DNA of 64,000 nt from Dipteronia dyeriana (Eukaryota; Streptophyta; Magnoliopsida; Sapindales; Sapindaceae): contig CM065298.1 in assembly GCA_032871835.1 (NCBI GenBank), positions 15,009,096 through 15,073,095 on the forward strand. The letters run 5' to 3'. Position numbers and translations under genes: made by a program. Below are positions 21,449 through 32,970 of this stretch, piece after piece; the first letter of the stretch is position 1; every line of letters begins with the position of its first letter. Below the pieces are notes generated by a model. That model was not told the origin of the DNA, made no database searches, and was given only the letters and a program-made list of their open reading frames with translations.

Positions 21449-24400
21449 TTCTCCCACTTGTGTTACATAGACATTATTATTTTAGAAGTTAAAAATTCAT
21501 TTTAGAAAACGATTCTCCGAATTGACAAACAATTATATGTGGCTATAAAGAATGTTTAAGAGAGTAACACCTTCCTACCTCTTAGTCCAATAGAACCTTA
21601 AGTATCCAACTATAAAGATCATTGCATCTTGAATACATAAGACCATATCAAATCAAATACCCTTAGCTCTACCTACCTAGGTAAAATGGTATGTATGAGT
21701 AGTTTGGAAAATTACATGTAAATGTGATCGTCATGCCTATTTTCATATAGGTCCACCTTCACTTCAAGCGAAGTATCTTAAGACGAGAAACTTAATGTCT
21801 TAAGCATCTTACACTCATTTGCCAAACATTTTGACTATGAGTTAAACCTCCCTTAAGACGGGCAAATCTTTCTGTCTTAGGTAATGTTTGCTCATCGGTG
21901 GAAATTTTATACCTTATGAGTGAACTTCGCCTCAAGCTAAAAGCTTGATATTTCTTATCATAACCAACCATCCGTATGCGCATAATAACAAATATGACAA
22001 ACAACTTAACATGCATATACAATATATTCTCTAGAATATGAAACATACATGCATTGAATAAATGCAGTTAATCTAAATAAAGACAACCCCCACTAACCAA
22101 ACACATCAGAAATATCAATCATCCAATACATGATATAATATGCTCTACAAAACCTCTGGAGTCAAATATCTTGGTTAGTGTGTCAAGAGTTATTTCACTT
22201 ATGGCTATTAGAAACTTGCAACTCTTAAATTTTTCTCTCACTACAATATTCGTATGATTAAACCTCTGAGATCTCTTATCATAATAAGAGAAATAAAATG
22301 CAATGAATTTATAATATAAAATATATCACAAGAAACAACCCACTAAGTGTTTAATTGATAATCAATCAATTATTTCAAAACATAAATCAAGGGGTACCTT
22401 TTCTTACGATAGCAAATTATTTTATGTTCTCAGTATTTTCTTTGACTTGCTATGTTGAATTGTCAAAAATTTCCAAACTTCTTCCTATGTTGTTTGTACC
22501 CTATCACCTTTATCTAAATGAAAAATAAAAGACAAAACTTCATAGAATCGATTAATCTCCATCTATTTATATTACACTAGATCTTAGCAAACTTTCGACA
22601 GTGGGTTCACTAATATTTATTTACCCTTTAATCCTTATTATGGTAAAAACCAATTGGAGCTTCTCATCTAATCCATCACAAAGATCCATCAATAAATATC
22701 TTAATGGCATTTATTTAGAAATACTAGTGGTGTTTAAAAAGGAATTAAATCATAGTATATTCATGCTCACATCGTTTTTCATAATCAATATAAATAATGA
22801 TTTTACCTTCATGGAAATCCAACACAAGATCATGATCTGTCTTTTGGACAAAGACCACAACGAACGTGTCAAAACATTTCTACAAGTGATCAACCTCTTT
22901 TGGAGATGAACATCACTCTTTACTATTCAATGCTCACAAAACTTATACAAGTGATGACTCTCTTAGGCAGATGATCAATACATGCATACTTTTACCTCAA
23001 TGCAGTTCAAAACCTTAATCATTGATAATCCAACGAATATTGTGAAATCTTAACGGCTAGTTCACTACGTGAATACATAGCCATCCAACTCCTTAAATAT
23101 TCCAAACGCAATTGATTATATAATTTTATCAAAAGATCATTATAAAACCTTAATGATCAGTCCACTACGTAGAAACACAACAATCCAACTGTATAACAAT
23201 TTATAATATAATCAATTAATGTTCTCAATGAAATAAACAAATTATAATAAAATCTTAATGGTTAGTCTACTAGGTAGAAACATAACCATCTAATTCCATA
23301 ATAATTTCATAGGTTATACATTTGTAAAACATGAACGGCAAATCCAATATCATCACTCCCAACCAAAATTTATATATTTCTCTTATTCATTCTGACATGG
23401 TCACACATAATTTTTATTTCAAATTATGCAAAATAATGAGAAATACATAACCTTCTTAAATTTATATTGAGTATATATTATGTGAGCATAAATAATATGT
23501 AGGCATTAGTAAGTGTTGGGCACTTTCATTCAATTAAATGAAAATATATTAGAGGTAATTTCTAAAATTTCCAACATTTATATCACATTATATAAATAAA
23601 TACCTCAAGGTGATAAACCTCCTACGGAGAAGAACATCACCCATCACATGTGTCTAATACTCACAACATATTTTATAAGTGAATACCTCGAGATAATGAA
23701 CTTCATACGAAGAGAACATCACTCATCACATGCATATAATTCCATCATTGCAATTCAAATTTAATAATTGATAACCAATAAATATCGCAAAATCTTAATA
23801 ATCGGTCACTAAGTGAAACATAATCATCCAATTCACGAGAATATTCTACCAATAATTTAAACTTATCAAATTAATAATCGTTAGCCAACTAAATTCTCAA
23901 AATTGAAATGATAAGTCACTACATGAAACATAATCACTCGATTCACGAGAATATATTTTAAAAAAAATATAAATTTAAACCTCTTCAATAATCAATAATT
24001 GACGAATTTATCAAAATCTTAATGATTAATCACTACGTGAAATATAATCATCAGATTTACGAGAAAATTATATCAATTATTGAATTAAAATCATTAATAA
24101 TATATAACCGATGAATTTCTCAAAATTATAATGATTAGTCACTATGTGAAAATAATCATTTGATTCACGAGAAAATTCTATCAATTATTAATTTTAAACA
24201 AACTAATAATTATTATGAAAATTTAATGATTAGTCACTATGTGAAACATAATCATCCGAAATCGTAATAACTATTTATGAACTGCAATTATTCTCATAAA
24301 TTTTTTGGAAATTTTTAAATTTGCCTCATGTTTTTAGTGAATTTAAAATTGGCCCCTATATTTATCAAAATATTAAATTGTCCCAATTACTTTCTGAAAC

Positions 24401-25479
24401 TATAAATCTGCCCCAACAAATAACCAATTACACATAGTTACCTCAATGTTCTAATTAATTCAAACAGACCCAAGAAGAATTGCACAACAACCCAATATTA
24501 TATCTGATTCACAAAAGAACCTAGAAAAAATTCATAACAGTCCAAAACTATATCAAATTCTCAAAAGTTGGCCCACAACAAAACAAACCAGAAACCCTAG
24601 GTTTTTTACGCAGCCTACGGTCCTTGCTCCGCTGCAACCAGAGCGTCGAAAACAACATTCGGAAAAGCAACAGAAAGCATCCCCATTCATTGTTCCAATA
24701 AATCAATCCACAAAAATATGTGGATCGCTTTGATCAGAGAGAGATCCAAACAACGGCGGTCCTCACCGTCAATAGAATGTCGACGGGCAGTGGCTACTTT
24801 ACCAAACCCGAGATCAACAAGCACCTACAGCCAGATCTGGGAAGAACGACCTGTACCGGTTTTAGGTCTGATCCGGGTCTCGAACCATCGATCCGTGTCG
24901 CGTGCGTGTTTAGCAAGAACAACCCGTTCAAACCCAAAAACAGACGTCATATATTGCACCTAAAACGCTAATCAACATCCAACCAGCCATAGATGGAACA
25001 TACACTTCACACAACCTCAACCATCACTGGATTCATACCAACACACATGTCAAAGCAACAAATAATACAAACATGGATTTTAATTTTTGTTGTTTAATAT
25101 ATGATACATTAGTATATAATATATAATATCATGTTGGTAGGCATATAGAGACTAAATTGCAAATCTAGATGATTTAATAAAAAAAAAATCCATATTATAT
25201 GCTTCACACAATTAGATGCAGCTGTGTGTATATATTAGTTCATAGCAATCTAGATTATTGAAATATAGTGTAACAAGATGACATAATACCCAAAATTGCA
25301 GGCCTTAATTACCAACCAAACAACAATATCTTTTAGGATTTTGTCACCATGTAATACACAATAAAATTCAATACAAACATGGACCTTTTTTGTTGGCACA
25401 GTAATTCAAAATTCAATCAAGCGTGTTTAAACATAATTATGTTCAACCTATGCAACAATACGACGCGCTCTGATACCAC
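21449..25479 (-). repeat. LARD I interior, with degenerate repeats of about 105 bp
   Basis: It has no ORF with recognisable homology. From about 23760 to 24260 a motif like CACTACGTGAAACATAATC recurs every 95-119 bp (23808, 23913, 24032, 24140, 24235), each followed by a GATTCACGAGAA-type box. A related but distinct unit with CCACTACGTAGAAACACAA occurs around 23030-23300. A GC-richer block at 24700-24960 is described separately. Confidence 0.75.
24600..24965 (-). other. Conserved GC-rich block in LARD I leader
   Basis: This block is much more GC-rich than its surroundings and is conserved in LARD II (41750-42090) and III (53580-53935). It lies 0.5-0.9 kb downstream of the primer-binding site on the minus strand. 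No ORF is conserved among the three copies. It may be the packaging/dimerisation leader or a relic of gag; neither is proven. Confidence 0.5.
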
Positions 25480-26127
25480 TGTAAGCATAATGTATAAAGA
25501 AATAATTAAATCTCGAATTGTATACATAAGTATAAATGGACGCGTACCTGGAATTGCAACGGAAACCATCCAATTCGTAGAGAGTCTTAATCCCGACTCC
25601 ATAATAGCGCAATAAACTGGAAAGAACAATAGAAAATCTTCTACTCTCTTCTTACCTTTCTAAGATTGTCTAATGGGGAGACAATTCTGTAACACATACT
25701 GTGAGTGAGAGTAGGGACCCCTTATAAATAGTATAACTTCCTAGAATCCTAACCCATAAAGGATTCTCAGAACCCTAATAGGATGACTAGTTCTAAATGG
25801 ATTACTAGGCCCACACATATACAGTAGTCCATACCATATCTTACATATATTTAATGTAGCTAAGGTGCACCAAGCCCAGTAATATTGATCACATTAATAA
25901 CTAGCTTTATCCGGTCAACTCTCACTTATTTAAACATTCCAATCAATTCGGTTTTTCATAAAGTCAAAATATAATGTCATATGTTGCTCATAATATTTTA
26001 TAAATATCTTACATCAAGAACCATGTATATAGTTAAGAATCTATGTTATTACCCAATTAGTAAAGATTATCATTATTTCATGCCGTTAATATTGAAGTCT
26101 TGAAAAGCTAAGAAGCAGATATATGTA

Positions 26128-26138
26128 GTCCCACATTG
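26128..26138 (+). promoter_or_regulatory. USE of U5-B
   Basis: GTCCCACATTG is identical to the USE of U5-A and about 33 bp before the TATA-like box ATATAAGA at 26171. Confidence 0.85.
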
Positions 26139-26208
26139 CCTACAAAAAGCAACCCTCAAATAGAATATTCATATAAGACATGAAGCAGCCCCATCATTTT
26201 TCTTCATA

Positions 26209-26330
26209 GAGCCGTGTGGTGAGCAAAAAACAAACTGTTCTTTCACCTTTTACTAAAGAATACCGTGTGCTCGCCACTTTTTGCGGCATACACCTATTTT
26301 GTTGGAGTTGTTCTATTCTGTACAACCCCT
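26209..26330 (+). ncRNA. U5 snRNA: U5 snRNA gene, copy B (variant or pseudogene)
   Basis: It aligns with U5-A over its full length and keeps GAGCCGTGTGGTGAGCA, the loop I hairpin and GCTCGCCAC. Loop I reads CACCTTTTACT, a G-to-A change in the otherwise invariant GCCUUUUAC. The stem beside it is weakened (GTTCTTT against AAAGAATA). An Sm-like site (ATTTTG) follows. The terminal hairpin has a mismatch (GGAGTTGT with ACAACCCC), and the 3' box is AATCCAA where U5-A has AGTTCAA. The promoter is preserved but the RNA is altered at a critical position, so I lean to pseudogene. Confidence 0.85.
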
Positions 26331-26470
26331 AAAAAATCTAAATCCAATCTTTTTGTATTTCTTTTTTATGTTATGTGATTTTTTACGTAGGATTTAATCT
26401 TTCTAAAATCCATGATATTAAAAATCACTGGACATGTTAATCGGACTCACTCCACACGATCAAGTCAAAT
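26331..26470. other. Spacer between U5-B and the LINE fragment
   Basis: It matches 54831-54950 in repeat C. It ends in TCCACACGATCAAG, a short stretch like the middle of U2 (CCACACGATATTAAG), then a poly-T run that is the A tail of a minus-strand LINE. Confidence 0.5.
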
Positions 26471-27059
26471 TTTTTTTTTCGAAAAAGTTATTTATATATA
26501 ACCATAATTACAATCTGACATCGTCCTGAATAACTTAACAACAGAGAGTGATCTCCTCCATCGAAATTGAGCTAATGAATGAGCTACAAAATTAGCCTCT
26601 CACTGCACAAAATAAAATTCTACCACTTCTAACAAACTGTACATTGTCTTAATGTCTTACAAAACCAATCCAAACTCTGACAAGGTTAACGAGTTAGACT
26701 TAATAAGATTATCGACGACTAAAGAATCTGACCTAAGACAAACCGGAACAAGGTGTGAGTCTCTTGCCAGCTCCAAATCCTTAATTAACACAACTAAAGA
26801 TTCTACAGTTTCGATAGAAAAAGAATCATAGGTCATGTTCCATTGATCAGTTGAAATGACCAGGTAAATGCCATTAAGTTAATCTCTCAAGCTCAGAGAA
26901 AAGATTTTTCAACTTAAGAAACTAGCTAGAAGAGAAGTCCTCTTTAAGAACTTGAATATTCTTTTTACAGCTTCACATATCAAGATCAAATATCACTGCT
27001 ATAGAAGGATAATTAGACAATGAAAAATGAGAGAGTGGGAGTGAGAGAACGTTAGAGAG

Positions 27060-29380
27060 AGAAGTCTTGATTCCTTTGGCCGTGAAAGGAATCAGGTGAA
27101 GGCTAACGACTGGGTGTCGAGGAATGACTTTAGGGATGGTCTAGTCTCAGTTTTTATAGATAGCATAAGTCCCAGTGTTGCTTCGATGGGTTTGTGGAGG
27201 TTATTCAAGTCTTTTGGGAAGGTAAGGGATGTTTACCTTCCTTCGAAAAAAAGCTTGCGAGGGAGTCGCTTTGGTTTTATTCGTTTCGAGTTGGCGGAGG
27301 AAGCAACCAACGTTGCAAATAAAGTGAATGGGATGGTGGTCGATGGTCTTCTGGTGAGCGCCAAGGTGGCATCGTATGGGTGGAATAGACAAATATCAAC
27401 GATTTCGATGGTTTAAAAGGTGAAGGGTGATGTTTTCTTACCTAGAGTCGAGAAAGATTTTAGAGGTGGTAGAAGTTTTGCTAACGTGGTGGCTGGAAAT
27501 TAGAGGATAGATGAGGAAGTGCCTACCATGGAATGGAAGCATCAGAACAGTGATCCTGATTGGCTCAACAAATGTGCTGCATGAGTTCTTAGCAAGTTCT
27601 CAAGGGTTACAAGTGTTAACAGACGTCTTCTTAATAGAGGTTTGAAGTTCTCTTCTTCTTATGTTGGTGATAAATGCATTTTATGGTGTTTTGATTTGGT
27701 GAGTGAGAAAGAAGATTTTATTAAGAATTGTTTTTTATAGGACGATTGTTTTTCGTCCAAGGGTAACTGGTCTGATGTTTTGATCCCTTTACATTTATGG
27801 AACCATGATTTTTTTTTTTAAGAAGTTAGGATGGACTATAGGTGAACCTCTCTTTGTTGAAGAAGATATGGTGCTGAGAAATCGGTTGGATAGAGGGAGA
27901 ATTCTTGTCCTAATTCTTGGGATTAAATCTGTACCTTGTGATGTTAAGGTTGTGATGGAGAATGGCTTGTTCTTGGTTACACTGAAAGAAGATGAGATGG
28001 ATGTGGATTTCTCATGGATAGAGAAGTTTTTAGATTTGCAGAAGAGGCAAGAAGGCATGTGTTTGGTGAGGAAGTCAAATTTGGATCACATGGTGCGTGA
28101 GTCCAATTTAGGGGAAGTCGAAATTCCTTTATTGAATCAAGTTCAAATTAATTTGAAAAACAATAAGGTGGGAATAATTGATGATCAAGGTGAGATGTGT
28201 TTTCATAAAGGAGTTGGGAAAGGTAAGGATAATAATAAGGCTACTATAATAGGGTGCTTGGAAAAGAGTGATCTTGTTAATTCGTAAAGAGGGCAAAGTA
28301 AGGGGGAAATCAAAAACAAAGAAAAGTTGGTGGGGGTGTTGGTCCCAATGTTGGAGTCAACGGAAAAATGGAGAGTTGTTAAAATTGTTGAAAGGAGTGG
28401 GAAATGTGATTTGGGATCCTTTAATTCGATTGATGGGGTAGTGGGTTCGATTGATGGGGTAGTGGGGTCTAGTGTTGGGATAGTAGACAAATTAGAGAGA
28501 AATCAACGCATGTGAAACAATATAAAGCTAAATAAAGCTAGTAGGGAATGGGGTACCACCGGTGGGGTCACTGAGAAAGAAGAGGAGCGGAAGGAGTGGG
28601 GTTCGGTGAGGAGTTTTGTTTTGGACTCATGTGATTGTGAATCACTTGATGTGGTAGTCTCTTGTTGGACAAGAAGGTGGAAGGGATAAAATTGATAATT
28701 ATAAGGTAACTCATTCAGAGAGCGATGAGAGTATTTTGGCTAATAGGCGAACTGTTAAGGTCTTTGGTTTGAAAGATGGGTCATGTGGGGGCGTGAGTGT
28801 TTCTGGTAACCAAGTTGTATATATTAATTTTGAAGAAGACAAAGATTTGAAGGGGGTTAATTTTGGTGGTGCTGCTATTGATCTTTTCATTGATCTTAGA
28901 GATTTAGAACCTTTTGTTCGGAAAGATAAGGTAGGGAATTATGTGGATTCTTCGTGCCCATCTATTGCTAGGCGTAGTAATAAGAATTTTTTTCCATCCA
29001 GATCTCACAGAATGAAGACTAGAAGTGGGTCCCTTGGATTCAATTCCAAGGCGATAGAGGTTGTGTTGGTGGACAAATCTGTTGAAGAGAAAGAAGCTAT
29101 CAAAGTGAGTGAAGGTGTCCAACTAAATGTTAATCTAAAAGGAAGTGCTCATCATCAACAATTTTCTGAGGTGAAGAAGACATCTTGGAACTTGAAAGAG
29201 GAGTTAGCAAAGGTTATCAAAGCCGGAGTGGATTTAGGCTGTGATTTTAAGGGAAGAGAAAATGACATCATTGGGAGATTGCTAGGAGAATCAAAGTTGG
29301 ATCCCTTAGTAAGCTGGAGGGGATTCTGCCGGTTAAAAACAATTAGCATGTATGCTTTTTATAGCTTGGCTAGTGCTTGA
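27060..29380 (+). pseudogene. Half-LINE ORF1 (RRM + DUF4283-like), frame-broken
   Basis: The RRM is at about 27100-27395: VSVFIDSIS is the RNP2-like strand and SRFGFIRFE the RNP1-like motif. Near 27475 the reading continues with SFANVV. From 27780 the text matches the DUF4283-type block of plant L1 ORF1: IPLHLWNHDFF, then LGWTIGEPLFVEED and RNRLDRGRILV. The long hydrophilic tail has 28736-29380 open, with KKTSWNLKEELAKVIK near its end. Stops near 27414, 27502, 27582, 27738 and 28285 plus several frameshifts break it. ORF1 of L1 elements is the RNA-binding chaperone of the retrotransposition particle. A 21-bp tandem pair (TCGATTGATGGGGTAGTGGG) occurs at about 28427-28468. Confidence 0.8.
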
Positions 29381-29593
29381 GGTTGGGGGTTCTTTTTATT
29401 GATGTGTTTTCGCGGTCCTCACCGCTTTTGTGTGCTTTAGTTTGTTTAGGGGTTTGTTTGGTCGAATGTTTTGTTGGGTTGTGGGCGTGTGGTTTGTTTT
29501 GTAACTCTTTGTTGGGTCGTGGGTGTGTGGCTTGTTTTAATTCTCTTCGGCTTCGCCGTTTATAAATAAAATTTTCCGTTCAAAAAAATAAAA
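29381..29593 (+). other. Half-LINE 3' UTR and A tail
   Basis: It is GT-rich and ends CTTCGGCTTCGCCG, an AATAAA, TTTTCCGTTC and an A-rich tail. The same tail ends the insertion at 12147-12671. The LINE at 18246-18741 has a similar though shorter end (AATAAAT, CGTTTATCGTT, A tail), so an autonomous relative may share the sequence recognised for reverse transcription. Confidence 0.75.
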
Positions 29594-30560
29594 ATAGAAA
29601 AAGAATCAGATTTCAGTCATGTTTCCATGACACACCCCATGTTATCCCGAATTACCATTCGTGGCCCACTAGACCTGCAGCAGAGGCAATGTAAGCATAT
29701 ACATTTAATTTGTGACACACTTGGGCACCCATACTAGCAGCCGCAATGATAACGTGAGCAGCACAGAAATCTTGTAAAAACATCTTAGCCCAACCCACAA
29801 CTTCCTCTACATTCATCAGCAAGAAAGAGTGCGCTAATCTGTTTCAGCTGTAAATCCACACCGTCTACAACACAAACACCAAAAGTTCAATTTCCTGAAC
29901 TGAAATATGTTCTTGACAGTACAACAAGAAACCAAAAAAATCAATGGAACCAGCAAGGGGGCATTCAAGAAATTCAGGAACCAGGAATCGTATCCCTTTC
30001 AAGCAATCACAAAGCCATAAAGCGTGTAGGACAATCTCTTTTTCCTGAGAACATAGAGGACAAATATCATGCACAGGAATACCGCAGCAAGCCAAACTAG
30101 ACCGTGTCAGCAACCAACTAATGCAAGCCCTCCAAAGAAAAAGCTCGACCTTGGAAAGTACTTATATGTAAACTCCATAAAAAAATTCCACCTGGCAGAA
30201 CTGCATGGAAAATCTCACATCAACAAGCCCACATGATAACAACTCTTCACAGAATATCTGCCAAGTTTGTGATGATGCCAACATAAAGAATCAGGCACCC
30301 GATAGTATGAACAAGGCAAGCTTAAAATCTTATGTGCATCATCCATCCTCAATAAAAGCATCACGAATTAAACTCGCATTCCATTGGCCTGTAACTGTTT
30401 TCAAGATATCAACGGGGCCGTTTCCCACACCCCATCTGGAACCAAATTCTAACAATTGTCTTCCCCAAAGCAGCCCATGCTAGACAAAAGTGGGAGAAAA
30501 CTTCAACACCTTGGAAATACCTAAACAGCCAGACGTCAAATCAGTTTCGGCTTATATATG

Positions 30561-30771
30561 TATAGATTTTATCTAAATGGAAGAAGACTAAAAATTGAGT
30601 CATTCTGAGATTTTATGTACGCTATGTCTGCAACACTTAGGAAATCTAACGCAAAAGACCGGGAACCAAAATTACAGTACAGCAGAAACTTTCTGTTATC
30701 CGGATTTCAACAGCAGAAGGGATCAGGAGAATTGAGAGGTGAGAGCAGCCAAAAATAAACCTTAAGATCAG
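30561..30771. other. Sequence upstream of the lost U2-B
   Basis: It is homologous to 56220-56435 just upstream of U2-C and, from 30659, to 11285-11390 upstream of U2-A. The homology is cut off at 30771 by the gypsy element, and no U2 sequence is found on its other side. Confidence 0.65.
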
Positions 30772-31040
30772 TGATGTAGTGTCGTTTGGGACTGATCTAA
30801 TGTCTTATTGTTTTTATGTCTTTATTTTTATTTTAAAATATCATCTTTTATATGCTGTAGCTCTTCTATTGGATGTTAGTACCTTTTGTGTGTTTTGTCA
30901 TCTTCCCATTAAGGCATTTATTTGATCTAATCATTTTTTGTATTTTTGGATATAGAAAATATATTTGTTCTCTGGGAGATTTGAAGCTTCCTATTCATTC
31001 TCCTGATTCTATTTCCATTTGGTACTGGTTAGCTGCATCA
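30772..31040 (+). repeat. Gypsy left LTR
   Basis: TGATG...CATCA termini. The left flank ATCAG (30767-30771) corresponds to ATTAG at the homologous point in repeat C, confirming the insertion boundary. Confidence 0.88.
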
Positions 31041-31078
31041 AAGTGGTATCAGAGCCCTCGGCGACAATCGAGGTAGCT

Positions 31079-32400
31079 ATGGCGAACGGAGACGGCGGCA
31101 ACCCCCGAGCTGGTGATGGAAATCGCAGCTTGGATGATCTATGGGTATCTCAAGCCACTCTAGAACGCAAGGTCGACGCGATATCTATTGATCTGCGTCG
31201 GATCTTGGCTGCCCTGGGAGATACAAACTTGAATCTCAGAAACCGCGACAATCGGCGAGTTGCTCGAGGGTCACCAGTGGGTGCTCGTGTCCAGAGAAGA
31301 GCCCGACAGCACGGACGCCCAGCTTCGCCTGAGCTTTCTGAGTCCGATGATGGAGAAGTTCGTCGTCGGAGGCAACAATTTATTGATTCTGGAACTGATG
31401 AAGATGTTGAACGTTGGGTTATGGGTCAACCTCAATTAGACGAACGACACAGGGGAAACAACAATCAAGTCGGTGGAAGAACTCAAGACTACCGAATCAA
31501 GATTGACATCCCCTCATTTCATGGTCAACATCACATAGAGGATTTCCTTGACTGGCTTCAGCCGGTGGATAATTTTTATGAGTATATGGGAGTCCCGGAA
31601 CATAAACAAGTGACATTGGTGGCCTACAAATTGAAGGGTGGTGCCTCTGCTTGGTGAGAACAGTTACAACACCTTCGTCGACGTGAAGGGAATGGACGGG
31701 TGCACACTTGGCTGCGGATGAAACAGCTCCTTCGTGCTCGTTATCTGCCGACTGATTATGAGCAGGTTTTGTACCAACAATACCAACACTGTAGGCATAA
31801 AAATAGATCTGTGAATGATTATCTGAAGAGTTTTACCGATTGAGTGCCCGTAATAATCTGGAAGAAAGTGAAAGACAACTTGTAGCTCGATTCATAGGGG
31901 GCCTGAAAGAGGCTATTCAAGATAAATTAGAACTCAAAACACTATGGTCATTATCTGAGGCCGTCAGTTTTGCTAACCAAGTTGAGCAACAATTAACTCG
32001 AAACTCTGCTCGCACTTTACCATACAAACAGAGGTTCTTCGAGAGCTCCCTCCAATCCCAAACAAAAAACACAGCCCACCAATCTCAAACAAAACCTACT
32101 ACCGAAACACCTCCCCAGGATACCAACACTGCTGGTAAACAACATGTGAATCCCACTACTAATCATAATCCATATGCGAGACCTATGCCTATCAGGTGTT
32201 ACCGCTCCCATCAACCTGGACATCGCTCAAACGAGTGTCCCACAAGAAGACAAGTGAATTTGGTCGATGGAATTGACAGTGGAGAAGGGTCACAGGAAGA
32301 ATTTGGTGATGCAGACTTTGAAGGGGCTGAACTAGTGCAAGGAGATGAAGGAGAACACCTCCTGGGTATTTTACAGAAATTATGGTTGACACCACGGCAA
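31079..32400 (+). pseudogene. Gypsy gag, broken
   Basis: It starts MANGDGGNPRAGDGN. A charged N-terminal region is followed by the retrotransposon gag core (IPSFHGQHHIEDFLDWLQ, then KLKGGASAW). A TGA at 31655-31657 sits where a second tryptophan is usual (AWW). A frameshift near 31835 moves to the frame with SARNNLEESERQLVARFIGG. The zinc knuckle is CYRSHQPGHRSNEC: its second cysteine has become serine. These changes make this gag unlikely to work. Confidence 0.87.
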
Positions 32401-32970
32401 GAAGGTCATTCTCAACAGCAACGAATTTTTCGAACTCGGTGTACTATTAATCGTAAGGTTTGTGATTTAGTGATTGATAGTGGCAGCATTGAAAATGTCA
32501 TCTCCCGGGCTGCCGTGCGAGCTTTGGGGCTACCAACAGAGAAACATCCAAATCCGTACAAAGTGGGTTGGATCAAACAGGGCATTGAAGCGAAGGTGAC
32601 AGATATATGTAAAGTTTCTCTCTATTGGTAAATTTTATCAAGATGAACGTTGGTGTGACGTTATTGACATGGACGTGTGCCAACTCCTCCTCGGCCGTCC
32701 ATGGCAATATGATGTGAATATCACTTATAAAGGGCGTGAAAATTGCTATATCTTCGACTGGAAGGGTAAGAAAATTGTGTTAATGCCGTTATCAGGACCA
32801 CATGTTCAACCTCTTAGTCCTTCAGATTCTAAGGCAGTGATGCTCACACTTTCAGACTCTGAGACTCTCGTACAGCCTCCTACACTCACTGATTTACTGC
32901 AGCAATTTTCAGACCTTAGAACTACCGATTTACACAATGAGTTGCCTCCAATGCGTGACATTTAGCACAA
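32401..32970 (+). pseudogene. Gypsy protease region
   Basis: CDLVIDSGSIENVISRAAV contains the aspartic protease active site DSG. The frame stops at SLYW (32629-32631) and resumes in another frame with CDVIDMDVCQLLLGRPW, the conserved ILGRPW-like end of the domain. The segment ends with a TAG after PPMRDI (near 32963). Confidence 0.83.

Larger units (their letters stand above)
18789..26013 (-). mobile_element. LARD copy I: large non-coding LTR retrotransposon derivative
   Basis: The LTRs start TGTAAGCA and end CTTACA. The right LTR is 25480-26013 (534 bp). The left LTR is 18789-21448 because of a nested solo LTR. The target duplication TCAAG is at 18784-18788 and 26014-26018. On the minus strand the primer-binding site (reverse of CTCTGATACCAC) abuts the right LTR, and the polypurine tract (reverse of TCTCCCACTTG) abuts the left. 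The roughly 4-kb interior has no recognisable gag or pol and is AT-rich with internal repeats. It must have been moved by an autonomous partner. Copies II and III lie at 36776 and 43229. Confidence 0.88.
26829..29593 (+). mobile_element. Half-LINE: ORF1-only non-LTR retrotransposon with intact target duplication
   Basis: The element is flanked by a perfect 15-bp target duplication, ATAGAAAAAGAATCA, at 26814-26828 and 29594-29608. The paralogous empty site at 55236-55250 has one copy of the same 15 bp. Inside are a 5' leader, an ORF1-like coding region (RRM, DUF4283-like domain, long tail), then directly a GT-rich 3' UTR ending in AAAAAAATAAAA. No endonuclease or reverse transcriptase is present. 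The insertion at 12147-12671 has the same ORF1-tail-to-3'UTR junction, so the arrangement is a family property and not a deletion in this copy. Confidence 0.88.
26470..30560 (-). pseudogene. LINE ORF2 C-terminal fragment (zf-RVT + RNase H), copy B, interrupted
   Basis: On the minus strand, 30113-29865 encodes the zinc-binding reverse transcriptase domain: GIPVHDICPLCSQEKEIVLH. Upstream, 30480-30200 decodes the conserved linker GRQLLEFGSRWGVGNG in a shifted frame. The RNase H that follows is cut in two by the half-LINE: one part at about 29830-29609 (MVIRDIMG) and the rest at 26813-26560 (GLELAR region and an ANFVAHSLAQF-like end). A poly-T at 26465-26475 is its A tail. The intact paralogue at 54955-56210 shows the uninterrupted order. 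No RT catalytic core is present, so it was 5'-truncated at insertion. Confidence 0.8.

Noticed and set aside
23030..24260. CRISPR-like regularly spaced repeats
   Set aside because: The repeats are degenerate, spaced 95-119 bp with AT-rich related spacers, and sit in a plant LTR element; there are no conserved repeat/spacer units or cas genes.
24718..24971. Short ORFs in the GC-rich LARD block
   Set aside because: The frames are not preserved in LARD II and III; the block is conserved as nucleotide sequence, not as protein.
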